Below are positions 41,768 through 50,518 of a stretch of 64,000 nt of DNA, in pieces; the stretch's first letter is position 1, and every line of letters starts with the position of its first letter. Both the position numbers and the translations under genes were made by a program. Below the pieces are notes generated by a model that saw only the letters and a program-made list of their open reading frames with translations, had not been told where the DNA came from and ran no database searches. The stretch is taken from positions 62,001 through 126,000 of the forward strand of contig JAEZHM010000089.1 of assembly GCA_023416585.1 (NCBI GenBank), in the 5' to 3' direction. Origin of the DNA: Bacillota bacterium. Its GTDB lineage: Bacteria > Bacillota > Clostridia > Christensenellales > Aristaeellaceae.

Positions 41768-43297
41768 TCAAGCCTTGTACCCAACAATTTCAAACGGCGA
41801 GGACGTCATCTTCTCACCGTAAACCACCCGCATGGCACAGCGGGCCAGCCGGTCACCCACCGCCTGCTTGTTTTGCGGATGCAGGTCATTGTGCTCGCCC
41901 AGGTCAAAGGCCGCCGCCATCGCTGTGTTGGGAATTTCAAGCGACAACCATTGCTGCTGACGAAGCAAGTCCCAATCCGGGCCACCGTCCCAATGGGTCA
42001 GCTCCACGAACAAAAAGGAGAAAGCATACCCCCACCCCTCCCGCCAGGTGCGCACAAGGGCCTCGAATTTTTCGGCATACCGGTTGGGATTTCCCGCATC
42101 TGATTCACCCTGATACCAGAGTGTTGCCTTGACGGCAAACCGAGTGAGCGGCGCAATCATACCATTGTACAGCCCTGTGGGCTTATAGTGGAAGGCCGTC
42201 TCCGGTTCAAGGGGAGTAGTATGACAGCCGCGGCAAAACCGCCATTCACTATTTAGGTTGAATGAACCTGCCTCCGTACTAAGCAGGTACTGCTTGCCGG
42301 GGGTGAAACAGCCGCCATCCTTGCTGATGACACGTATGGCTATCACGCAGCGTCCATTTGGCAGCGAAGGCACAACATATTCCCGTGGAGGATAGCGGTA
42401 GGTCGTGTTGCCCACTGCTTCGCCGTTCACATAAACAGTATCCCAATCGGTCACTGTTCCAAGAAACAGCGTAGCCGGCTTTCCGGCAAGCTCAGGGGAA
42501 ATCTCTATTGATTTACGCAGCCAAACGGAACCGGTGCCCGCCCAGGGCGTTAAAAGCGGACGCTGCTCCCAACGGCTGTCGTCATAATCCGGTGAATACC
42601 ACTTTTCATGTAGCCCCGGATCAGACTGATCGGCACCGCCATAGAAGCATTCGGCATTCCTTGCGTCCCTTGCCTGCACCTGCGACACATAAGCATCGTC
42701 CGCGCACAGGTCCGTTTCCTGAATAAGCTCCGGAAATTCCTTCAGCGCTTCCCTGCCCATCCAGGCATGGATGGGCGTGCCGCCTATCGCCGACAGGATC
42801 AGCCCAATAGGTACGTGATACCTCTCATAAAGGCGTTTAGCAAAGAAATAGCCCACCGCCGAGAATTCATCAATCGTTTCAGGGGAAGGAGCTGCCCAGC
42901 TTCCCCCTTCCAGACCGCTTTGCGGCGCATGGAAGTTATAACGCTGCGGCACGGTGAATTGGCGGATATTGGGATTAGGACATTGCAGTTCCTCCGGGTA
43001 CATGTGCTTGACGCGCCGCATGGGAAACTGCATATTCGACTGCCCGGAGCACAAAAAAACATCACCAATATAAACATCGTGCAGGACAATGTCATTGATA
43101 GTCAGCGTTTGCGGCCCTCCGGATGGCAGATCATCCAAAACCACCGTCCAGTGCCCTGCCGCATCCGGGGCTGCATGATACTCCTGCGCAAGGAAAGTGA
43201 CGGTCACTTGTTCATCCGCCCAACCCCAGAGTTTTACCCGGGAGTTTCGCTGGAGCACCATGCCACTGGATAATAAATGCGGAAGCTGCAAACCCAT
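41768..43297 (-). CDS. SASA family sialate/acetylxylan O-acetylesterase
   Basis: A 509-residue carbohydrate esterase of the sialate O-acetylesterase (SASA/DUF303) family. The nucleophile motif is GDVFLCSGQSNMQFPMRR (~78-95). The catalytic Asp/His pair is in DLGEHNDLHPQNKQAVGDRL near the C-terminus. Between them lies a jelly-roll insertion (WLRKSIEISPELAGKPATLF). No signal peptide is seen, so it acts inside the cell. It is the last gene of the operon with alpha-glucuronidase, importer 3 and a GH2 enzyme, where removal of acetyl groups from imported xylo-oligosaccharides fits best; that is inference. Upstream is a REP-like palindrome. Confidence 0.85.
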   Translation of the reverse strand: MGLQLPHLLSSGMVLQRNSRVKLWGWADEQVTVTFLAQEYHAAPDAAGHWTVVLDDLPSGGPQTLTINDIVLHDVYIGDVFLCSGQSNMQFPMRRVKHMYPEELQCPNPNIRQFTVPQRYNFHAPQSGLEGGSWAAPSPETIDEFSAVGYFFAKRLYERYHVPIGLILSAIGGTPIHAWMGREALKEFPELIQETDLCADDAYVSQVQARDARNAECFYGGADQSDPGLHEKWYSPDYDDSRWEQRPLLTPWAGTGSVWLRKSIEISPELAGKPATLFLGTVTDWDTVYVNGEAVGNTTYRYPPREYVVPSLPNGRCVIAIRVISKDGGCFTPGKQYLLSTEAGSFNLNSEWRFCRGCHTTPLEPETAFHYKPTGLYNGMIAPLTRFAVKATLWYQGESDAGNPNRYAEKFEALVRTWREGWGYAFSFLFVELTHWDGGPDWDLLRQQQWLSLEIPNTAMAAAFDLGEHNDLHPQNKQAVGDRLARCAMRVVYGEKMTSSPFEIVGYKA

Positions 43298-43418
43298 ACA
43301 GATCCTTCTTTCCTAAACCTTGATCCAATACTTATGTTTACATATTATCCCAGTTGTTTACAGCTACAGAAGCACCAAAATTCACAAGTCTTGGCAGAGA
43401 AGTCAACAAACAAACGAC
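43298..43418. other. Non-coding stretch before the esterase gene
   Basis: No gene is visible. A moderate ribosome-binding site (AAAGAAGGATC) precedes the esterase start. A separate promoter was not found. Confidence 0.4.
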
Positions 43419-43500
43419 GCCGTAGGGGCGATTAGTAATCGCCCGCACGTTGCGATCAGGATGTGCCACTTGGCGGGCGATTACTAATCGCCCCTACGGC
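43419..43500. repeat. REP-like element with perfect 28-bp inverted repeat
   Basis: The 28 bases at 43419-43446 (starting GCCGTAGGGGCGATTAGTAA) are the exact reverse complement of 43473-43500, separated by 26 bases. Each arm contains its own palindrome GGGCGATTA/TAATCGCCC-like core. The outer CGTAGGGGCGAT resembles the head of the RAYT-array REPs. A half-copy lies at 36533. It sits between the GH2 and esterase genes of one operon, so it may also act on the mRNA. Confidence 0.8.
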
Positions 43501-43627
43501 TTTCAGGCAAAGATAAATGCATTTACCAAGCAGCCACGTCCCACAGAAAAACTAACAAGAATACTGTATTGCAAGTCTTGAATTGAGGATGGCACAGAAA
43601 ATATACAAAACGACTTGTTTCTTGCCA
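43501..43627. other. Non-coding stretch after the GH2 gene
   Basis: I see nothing in these bases except A+T-rich sequence; no T-tract hairpin separates the GH2 gene from the esterase gene other than the REP-like element. Confidence 0.35.
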
Positions 43628-46600
43628 TCATTCCATAAACTGAACCCAGGCAAGGTCTAAATTGCAGCCTGGCAGAAAGACCAGTGATACCGTACATGTC
43701 CCCTTGATCCTGTCCCCCAAGGGGAATACATCATGGGTATAATCATCCGCCCCCGGGACCTCCACCATGGTGCGGATCTCTTCCTCTCCTCCGGCGAACA
43801 AAAATTGGATGGCGTTCCGGATAAGCTCAGAGCGCCAGTTAAGCGCCACGCGGCTTACCCCCGTTTCTCCAAAATCCATGTCATTGTACACAATGGTTAC
43901 GTTATTGCCTATGCTTTCGACACAGCCGTCCATCAACTGAAAAGAGTCGCCATATATGCCATCGTTTTCTGCAGCAGGCAGCCTCTGTAATGATTTTGGG
44001 TATCTTTTAAAGCAAAAGCCTTTGATGTGTACCTTTTGTCTAAACAAAAGGCACAAGGTTGTCACTCCTTTGAGCCGGCGGGGCAGCTTGTAGGCAACAT
44101 CCTGATAGGTATTCCATATGGAACCCAGGTCATAACGGAGTTCACAAATCTTTTCGCCGCCCTCCAATGGCATCCCTTCCCAAAGTTCAAACAGGAAGGG
44201 CTCCTTATCCAGGGGGAACAAAGAAAGGGTGATTTCATCCGAACCATAACCCAAAAAGTCCAGATCGCGGAATCCCATATGGCTTTCCCCATCCCGTAAG
44301 GTCGCAATGCCGCGCTCATTGCCATTGGTTAGTTCCACATTGCTTGCACTACATAATCCGCCGGAGACAAAGCTGTACGGATCAAGGAAGGGTTTCCCAT
44401 AACCCGTGATGCTAAACAGGATGGTGGAGATGAATGCAGCATGCGTCCGACCGTTTTTAACGGAGCAGCGGACATAGGCTTCTCCATCGCCCTTTGGGTT
44501 TAGCACTGCGCTTCTCCCATCCTCCGCCACTTTAAGTCTGGCCAGCGGGCTGTCGATACCCCCCGCGTCCGTCACCCGCCAGTCAAGGTCCTGATAGGTG
44601 GCATTCTTAGGATAAAGCTTTGCCATAACGGCATAGCCATCGGCCGTAAGCTCTATCTTGCGTACCGGGATATCCTTTCCGCAGAATTTTGCCGAAATGA
44701 TGGGATGATTGCCCGCTTCCGCCTTTACTATGGCCAGAAGCCTCCCACTGAACATACGCCTGTTATCCGTTTGGTATTGTTCATAATCCGTGGCGTCGCC
44801 ATTGTCCAGCCCCAGCAGCGTGCCGCCACTCACCGAAACGTATACCCTCCGGTTGGCGTTTTCCACCAGATTCCCGTTTTCATCCAGGGCGGAGATTGTG
44901 AAATAATGCATTTCACCGAAAACCTCTTCGCTGAAATGAAGTGACACGGCGTCGCCAAAGGAACGCCGCTCCGTGTATGCGATAGCCACGCCTTTTTCAT
45001 CCAGGGCGATAGCCGTTAAGACACCCGGGCGATAAACAATACGCCAGTCAGAGATCAGCCGTCCATGAAGTTCCTGCCTGCCCAAGCTTTGTCCGTCCTG
45101 AAACAATTCCACATGGGGAGCGTTGGAGCATACCCTGACGTCGATTATTTGGCCGGGAGAAAAATCCCAGTACGGAAACAAATGCACCATAGGGGCTTTT
45201 TTGTAATCCGTCCATCCCGCCTGAAAGATATAAAAGGAATCCTTGGGAAAACCGGCCGTGTCCACATGGCCAAGATACGCATTTTTGGTATGATAAGGGG
45301 TGGGTTCCCCAAGATAATCTTGTCCCGCCCAAATGAACTGCCCCATTGAATAGGGAGTCTGCAAATCATTCAGAATGCAGTCTTCCACGCTTTTAGCGCC
45401 CCAGCTGGTGGTGCTGTTGCCAAGAGCAGAACATTGCAGGTCGTCATCCGCCAGCACGGATTTTCTGAGTGGAAAGTGGTAGACCCCCCGGCTTTGCACG
45501 GTGGAGCATGTTTCCCCGCCGTAGATGATCCAGTCAGGATGGGCAGCGTGATGGGCATCATAATATTTTTCCCCATAGTTGTAGCCCACAAGCTTGATAA
45601 CATCCGCACACTTTTGCGTATTTTCCCAGGGCATGTAATTGGAGCAGAATGTGACGGCAGCATTGCCGAGGGGGTCATGCTGCCTTACCAAGGCTATCAG
45701 CCGCTGCAGTATTTGTGCCCCGTCTTCCGCGTTTAAATGGGTATCTTGAATTTCGTTGCCCACGCTCCAGAGGATAAGAGACGGATGATTCCTGTCCCTT
45801 CTAATCCAGGATGCAACATCCTTTTCAATCCATTCCTCGAAAAAACGGGCGTAATCATAGGTGTTCTTCGGCCTGCGCCATACATCCAAGATCTCCGACA
45901 TGACCAAAAATCCCATTTCATCGGCCAGCTCCATAAAGGCTTTGGCAGGCGGGTTATGGGCGGTACGCAGCGCGTTTACACCCATTTTAAGCATGATGGC
46001 AAGCTGCCGCCTTAATGCGTCCTTGTGAACAGCGCCTCCCAAAGCTCCCAGATCGCCGTGCAGGCAGACCCCCTTGAGCTTGACGTGCTGCCCATTCAGA
46101 AAAAAACCTCTGTCGGGCGTAAATGAAATGGTACGAAAGCCGATGCGTGTGTCCTCAGTATCCGTTACTTGTCCATCGACAATAAGTTCGGAGCGCAGCG
46201 TATAAAGCTTGGGATGATCTATATCCCAGGGGATAATATCTTTTTCCGCGTTCAGCAGCGTATGGCGTACTTCATAGGGCTTGCCACCGGCTTCCACTTC
46301 CGTCCTGGCCTCATACTGCCACCGCCCATCCCTTTGAAAGGTGGAAACATAAATACCGTCGGGTATAAAATGACAGGAATTTTTGACGATCAAAAAGACG
46401 TCCCGGTAAATGCCAGCCCCGGTATACCAACGGGCGCTGGGCGATTTGTAGTCTATCCGCACCAGCAGTTCATTAGGCGCGCCCAGGATCAAAAAATCAG
46501 TAATATCAAAAGTGATGGCAGTACAGCCATACTTCCACTCGCCAGCAGCTTGACCATTTACAAAAACGGTGGTGTCCATATACACCCCGTCAAACCGCAA

Positions 46601-46777
46601 AAACAATCGCTGCCCATCCTGAAGGAAGCTCGCATCCAATTCCCTGCGGTAATAACCCACCCCGCTTTGATACAGGTTGTTTGTATCGGCAATCAGCCAG
46701 TCGTGAGGTATGGTTACCTTCGCAAAACGCTCAAGTTCTCCCTTGGCAAACTCCCAGCCGTCATTGAGCAGAATCAT
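43628..46777 (-). CDS. GH2 family beta-galactosidase-like enzyme
   Basis: A 1049-residue glycoside hydrolase family 2 protein. The N-terminal sugar-binding domain has the marks IPHDWLIADTNNLYQSGVGY and RLFLRFDGVYMDTTVFVNGQ. An immunoglobulin-like domain follows, then the TIM barrel with LKGVCLHGDLGALGGA, the acid/base ILWSVGNEIQDTH (~350) and the nucleophile region IIYGGETCSTVQSRG. The second half holds beta-sandwich domains (DUF4982-like VELFQDGQSLGRQEL) and a C-terminal discoidin-like region. No signal peptide is seen. ATG 46777 follows GGAGG; a longer frame lacks such a site. Specificity may be beta-galactoside, beta-glucuronide or beta-xyloside related. Confidence 0.88.
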   Translation of the reverse strand: MILLNDGWEFAKGELERFAKVTIPHDWLIADTNNLYQSGVGYYRRELDASFLQDGQRLFLRFDGVYMDTTVFVNGQAAGEWKYGCTAITFDITDFLILGAPNELLVRIDYKSPSARWYTGAGIYRDVFLIVKNSCHFIPDGIYVSTFQRDGRWQYEARTEVEAGGKPYEVRHTLLNAEKDIIPWDIDHPKLYTLRSELIVDGQVTDTEDTRIGFRTISFTPDRGFFLNGQHVKLKGVCLHGDLGALGGAVHKDALRRQLAIMLKMGVNALRTAHNPPAKAFMELADEMGFLVMSEILDVWRRPKNTYDYARFFEEWIEKDVASWIRRDRNHPSLILWSVGNEIQDTHLNAEDGAQILQRLIALVRQHDPLGNAAVTFCSNYMPWENTQKCADVIKLVGYNYGEKYYDAHHAAHPDWIIYGGETCSTVQSRGVYHFPLRKSVLADDDLQCSALGNSTTSWGAKSVEDCILNDLQTPYSMGQFIWAGQDYLGEPTPYHTKNAYLGHVDTAGFPKDSFYIFQAGWTDYKKAPMVHLFPYWDFSPGQIIDVRVCSNAPHVELFQDGQSLGRQELHGRLISDWRIVYRPGVLTAIALDEKGVAIAYTERRSFGDAVSLHFSEEVFGEMHYFTISALDENGNLVENANRRVYVSVSGGTLLGLDNGDATDYEQYQTDNRRMFSGRLLAIVKAEAGNHPIISAKFCGKDIPVRKIELTADGYAVMAKLYPKNATYQDLDWRVTDAGGIDSPLARLKVAEDGRSAVLNPKGDGEAYVRCSVKNGRTHAAFISTILFSITGYGKPFLDPYSFVSGGLCSASNVELTNGNERGIATLRDGESHMGFRDLDFLGYGSDEITLSLFPLDKEPFLFELWEGMPLEGGEKICELRYDLGSIWNTYQDVAYKLPRRLKGVTTLCLLFRQKVHIKGFCFKRYPKSLQRLPAAENDGIYGDSFQLMDGCVESIGNNVTIVYNDMDFGETGVSRVALNWRSELIRNAIQFLFAGGEEEIRTMVEVPGADDYTHDVFPLGDRIKGTCTVSLVFLPGCNLDLAWVQFME

Positions 46778-46867
46778 GGCCTTTTTCCTCCGTAACCGGA
46801 TATAAAAACGAAACAAGGGAGGAGGATTTTATGTACCCTCCTCCCTTCTATGGCCCGTTTTCTTACA

Positions 46868-48487
46868 TTACTCGGTGTAGTAGTTGGGGAACGCCTCGGT
46901 ACGCTCATCGATGATAGCCTGGCCGCCGGAAGCAAGGTAGTCTTCCATGCCGCCGTCGAAGACTGCGTCAAACTGATCCGCCGCGGCGATCACAGCCTGG
47001 TCCAGGAACGCGTCGCGCTTTTCCTTCAGCGCCGCGCCGACGCCTTCCTCGGATTTGATTGTGCCAACATTGTAATGCTGGACAACACGCCCGTCATGCG
47101 TTGTGGCCGCAAATGCCGTCTGGATAAAGCTGGGATCCACTGCAGCATATCCTGAAGCGATGGACAGAACAGTCTTTTCGGGATCGCCTGTATCCAGGCC
47201 GTTGATGGTGATGGTGTAGTCGATGTTGTTCGGGGAGTTCATGATCTTTTCACCCTGAACAGGCAACGCCTTGAGGGCACCGCTCTCCAAGACTTCATGG
47301 GTCACGCCTTCTTCACCGAACTGCAGGAACATACGGTTCTCCAGCTTGGAGATCCAGTCCAGATACAGAAGGGAAGCAAGCGGTTCGTCGTTGGTGGCGG
47401 GCAGGAACACTTTGCGGTCGATGGGGTTGGACAGGAACTTACGATAGACGCCGGCATCATTTTTGAAGGGCTCTATGGCAATGAAACCCGCCTCGGGCCC
47501 GACATTGCGCTGGATGTTTGCCTGGATGCTGTCTTCGCCGCTACGGTAGGGATAATCCCAGTTATGCATGAAGGCGCCTACATAGCCAGCCTTGATCAGG
47601 TTGTCTTCGGTGGCATCACCGGCAGGATACAGCGGGAAATCTTTCCAGATCAGGCCTTCGTTGTACCACTTGTTGAGAACGCGCACGCCCTCTTTGTAGT
47701 TGGGATACAGCAGGTGACGGTCATCAAAGCCGCGGAGGTACAGCTCCTTGTCCGTGACGGCATCGGGAACAAAGGAAGTGAGCAGGTGGTCATTGCGCCA
47801 GCCGACGTCAAAGCTGGTGGAGTAGGGGATCATCTTATCAGCGTCCTTGCCCAGCAGCAGCTCTGCGTTGTCCTTGAAGGCGACGAGCATCGCTTCGAAC
47901 TCTTCCAGGGTGGTGGGGGCGGCAAGGTTCAGCTTCTTCAGCCAGTCTTCGCGCACGAAGGTGTTGATGCGCGCCAAGTTGGCAAGTTTCGCCTCTATTG
48001 CCCAGAGCGTCTTTTCCTTGGGTGACTGATCCCAGTAGATGTTGGTGTCGCCCAGCCAGGACCACAGGTTGGGAAGCTGGTCCTTGAACTTGTCAAATAG
48101 AGGAGCAAGATCCAGAACGCCGCCCATGTTGGCATAGGTCTGGATGGTGGGGTAGCTGTAGGTAACGCATACATCGGGAGCATCGCCGGATGCCAGCAGG
48201 TTGTTCAGCACCTGATCTTCTGTCCAGCGGTTAGCGGGCACGAAGGTGACTTCCACGTTATGGTCGCGCAGCATGCCTTCCTTGATGAAATTTGTGTAGA
48301 AGTTGTCTTCGGGTTTCGATCCGCCATCTTTCGCGCGGTCATAGACCTCAACAGTGATCTTCCGTGTCGTGGTAAAGCGCCCGTCGACGATTTCGGATGA
48401 CTCGGCGGAAGCCGCAGTCAATGCGGCGCCGAGCACGCATGTGGCAAGCATGGCCACAAGCAACAGGTATGCCAGGGTCTTTTTCAT
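46868..48487 (-). CDS. ABC sugar importer 3, extracellular solute-binding protein
   Basis: A 539-residue extracellular solute-binding protein. The signal peptide (MKKTLAYLLLVAMLATCVLG, cleaved after AASA) contains a Cys in LATC, but Thr at -1 does not fit a lipobox and the better site is signal-peptidase I. Mature landmarks are IVDGRFTTTRKITVEVYDRA, NLLASGDAPDVCVTYSYPTI and a C-terminal helix EAFPNYYTE. AAAGGAGG precedes the ATG by nine bases. The gene order (aguA, two permeases, binding protein, GH2, esterase) makes it the binding component for an acidic or acetylated xylo-oligosaccharide, which is inference. Confidence 0.85.
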   Translation of the reverse strand: MKKTLAYLLLVAMLATCVLGAALTAASAESSEIVDGRFTTTRKITVEVYDRAKDGGSKPEDNFYTNFIKEGMLRDHNVEVTFVPANRWTEDQVLNNLLASGDAPDVCVTYSYPTIQTYANMGGVLDLAPLFDKFKDQLPNLWSWLGDTNIYWDQSPKEKTLWAIEAKLANLARINTFVREDWLKKLNLAAPTTLEEFEAMLVAFKDNAELLLGKDADKMIPYSTSFDVGWRNDHLLTSFVPDAVTDKELYLRGFDDRHLLYPNYKEGVRVLNKWYNEGLIWKDFPLYPAGDATEDNLIKAGYVGAFMHNWDYPYRSGEDSIQANIQRNVGPEAGFIAIEPFKNDAGVYRKFLSNPIDRKVFLPATNDEPLASLLYLDWISKLENRMFLQFGEEGVTHEVLESGALKALPVQGEKIMNSPNNIDYTITINGLDTGDPEKTVLSIASGYAAVDPSFIQTAFAATTHDGRVVQHYNVGTIKSEEGVGAALKEKRDAFLDQAVIAAADQFDAVFDGGMEDYLASGGQAIIDERTEAFPNYYTE

Positions 48488-48565
48488 GGGTGTAAACCTC
48501 CTTTTATAATTTGGGTCACCATTTCGGGTGTATCCCAAAATGACTCAATAACGGGGCGGGTATCC

Positions 48566-49438
48566 TCACCCTTTGACTGCCCCAATGGTCACGCCGGAGA
48601 TAAAATACCGCTGCAGCCACGGATACATGACAAGTATGGGAACCGTTGCGAACATGACTGTAGCCATTTTCAATGTTTCCGCGATGCCTGTAGGAAAGAA
48701 GCCTTCCTGCGTGGCGACCTCAATGCTGGTGGTGTTTTGCAGGATATTGTACAAAAGCAGCTGAATGGGGTAATACTCACGCCTTTTGGACATGTACATC
48801 AGCGCATCTGAAAAGCCGTTCCAGCGGCCTACGGCGTAGAACAGTGACAGCGTTGCGAGCACCGAGGTAGAAAGCGGAAGATAGATGCGGACCAGTATAC
48901 GAATCGGGCCCGCCCCATCGATCTCAGCCGATTCACGAAGGCTCTCCGGAATGTTGTAGAAAAAGCTGCGCATGATGATCATGTTGAACACGTTCAAACA
49001 GTTGGGGATAATCAGCACAGATGGCTGGTCAAGCATGCCCAGGCTTCTGATGACCAAGTAGGTAGGGATGGTGCCGGCACTGAAATACATGGTCAATATG
49101 ATCATTCCGTTCAAAAACCGTTTGCCCTTGAGCTTGTCATACGTAAGCGGGTAAGCGCTCATGATGGTCATGGTCATGGATACCAAAGTGCTTATGACGG
49201 TAAGCAGTGCCGTCCATTCCAGGGACCAGGTATATTTCACGTCTTTGAGCACGGTGTGATATGCATCAAGGTTCCACCCCTTGGGCCAAAGAAGGACCTC
49301 GTTGCGAATCAGGGAATCGGTGGAGCTGAGTGATCTTGCCAGTACGTTTACAAGCGGCACAAGGCAGATGAACATCAGCAGCACGCATACTGCGGCTAAA
49401 ACCATATCGCCTATCTTTGTGGCCTTTGACTTGATCAT
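48566..49438 (-). CDS. ABC sugar importer 3, LplC-type permease
   Basis: A 290-residue membrane permease with six helices. The coupling loop LRESAEIDGAGPIRILVRIY is near residues 158-178, and the C-terminus TIGAVKG is LplC-like. AGGAGG lies six bases before ATG, and the gene begins 11 bases after its partner permease stop. There is no ATPase gene in the operon. Confidence 0.9.
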   Translation of the reverse strand: MIKSKATKIGDMVLAAVCVLLMFICLVPLVNVLARSLSSTDSLIRNEVLLWPKGWNLDAYHTVLKDVKYTWSLEWTALLTVISTLVSMTMTIMSAYPLTYDKLKGKRFLNGMIILTMYFSAGTIPTYLVIRSLGMLDQPSVLIIPNCLNVFNMIIMRSFFYNIPESLRESAEIDGAGPIRILVRIYLPLSTSVLATLSLFYAVGRWNGFSDALMYMSKRREYYPIQLLLYNILQNTTSIEVATQEGFFPTGIAETLKMATVMFATVPILVMYPWLQRYFISGVTIGAVKG

Positions 49439-49449
49439 AATAAGCCTCC

Positions 49450-50418
49450 TTACCAGACGCCGCGCTCGCCAAAGCGCTTGGCCAGTGAGTTGGCCGATAA
49501 AAGGAAGATCACACCGATTACCGACTGGAACAGGCCAACGGCTGTTGTAAGCGAGAACTGCAAGCCCTTAATGCCGTTGTTGTACACAAAAATCGAAATA
49601 ACGTTGGAAACGCTGGTGACCACTTTGTTTCCCAGCGCGTAAGGCCGGTCAAATTCGCTGCCCAGAATGCGCCCCAAGCTCATAATGAGCAGCACGACAA
49701 TGGTCGGCCGAAGACCCGGCAGCGTGATATGCCAAATCTTTTTCAAACGGCTTACGCCATCCACCGCGGCGGCTTCATACAGTTCGGGGTTGATGCCGGT
49801 GATGGCTGCCAGATAAATGATGGCGTTCCAGCCGGCATCTTTCCAGATACCCAGCGCCACATACGTTCCTACCCAATGGGACGGCGAATTAAGGAAGGGA
49901 ACCGAATCTATGCCCATTTTGCCAAAAACTATGTTCACAAGGCCGTCGTTCGGTGCAAACAGCCTAAGCGCAAGGCCTGATATAATGATCCAGGACAAAA
50001 AGTGGGGAAGGTATACAACCGTCTGGGTCAAGCGCTTAAAACGCTTGAACGAAAGCTCGTTGAGCAGCAATGCCATCAGGATCGGAGCCGGAAAGCCAAT
50101 CAGCAAATCCAGCAGATTCAGCGTAACCGTGTTGCGGATGGCAAAAAGGAAGTCACGGTTTTTGAATGCCTTGATAAAAAACTCGAAACCGTTGTTTTTG
50201 GCCCAGTTCACCCGCCACGGCGGATTGATGATATTATTTTCTTTGAATGCGCTCAGAATGTACATCATAGGAGCATAGCGGAAAACGACAATAAATAGGA
50301 TGGGCAGCAGCAGCAGCAGATACAGCGTCCAGTAACGCCTGAGGTATCTCCCGAAACCGGTTCCTGTTCGCGGCGGATGGTTTAAGCGCGCGCCGCCAAT
50401 CGGCTGATTTTTGATCAT
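49450..50418 (-). CDS. ABC sugar importer 3, LplB-type permease
   Basis: A 322-residue permease with six helices. The loop is YEAAAVDGVSRLKKIWHITL near residue 210, the segment IWKDAGWNAIIYLAAITG precedes it and GERGVW is the end. ATG 50418 follows GGAGG by eight bases; a GTG 15 bases upstream coincides with the ribosome-binding site and is unlikely. It lies 100 bases after aguA on the same strand and is probably co-transcribed. Confidence 0.9.
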   Translation of the reverse strand: MIKNQPIGGARLNHPPRTGTGFGRYLRRYWTLYLLLLLPILFIVVFRYAPMMYILSAFKENNIINPPWRVNWAKNNGFEFFIKAFKNRDFLFAIRNTVTLNLLDLLIGFPAPILMALLLNELSFKRFKRLTQTVVYLPHFLSWIIISGLALRLFAPNDGLVNIVFGKMGIDSVPFLNSPSHWVGTYVALGIWKDAGWNAIIYLAAITGINPELYEAAAVDGVSRLKKIWHITLPGLRPTIVVLLIMSLGRILGSEFDRPYALGNKVVTSVSNVISIFVYNNGIKGLQFSLTTAVGLFQSVIGVIFLLSANSLAKRFGERGVW

Positions 50419-50518
50419 GGGATAAACCTCCACAGCTCTTTCTTAAGATGTTGCAACACGTCTGAAAAACCAATGCTTATTCGAAATGACAGTACGGCGG
50501 GGGCATCCTTACAGACCT

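Noticed and set aside
48424..48487. Lipobox in the importer 3 binding protein (LATC)
   Set aside because: Thr at -1 and a better downstream signal-peptidase I site (AASA) make lipidation unlikely.
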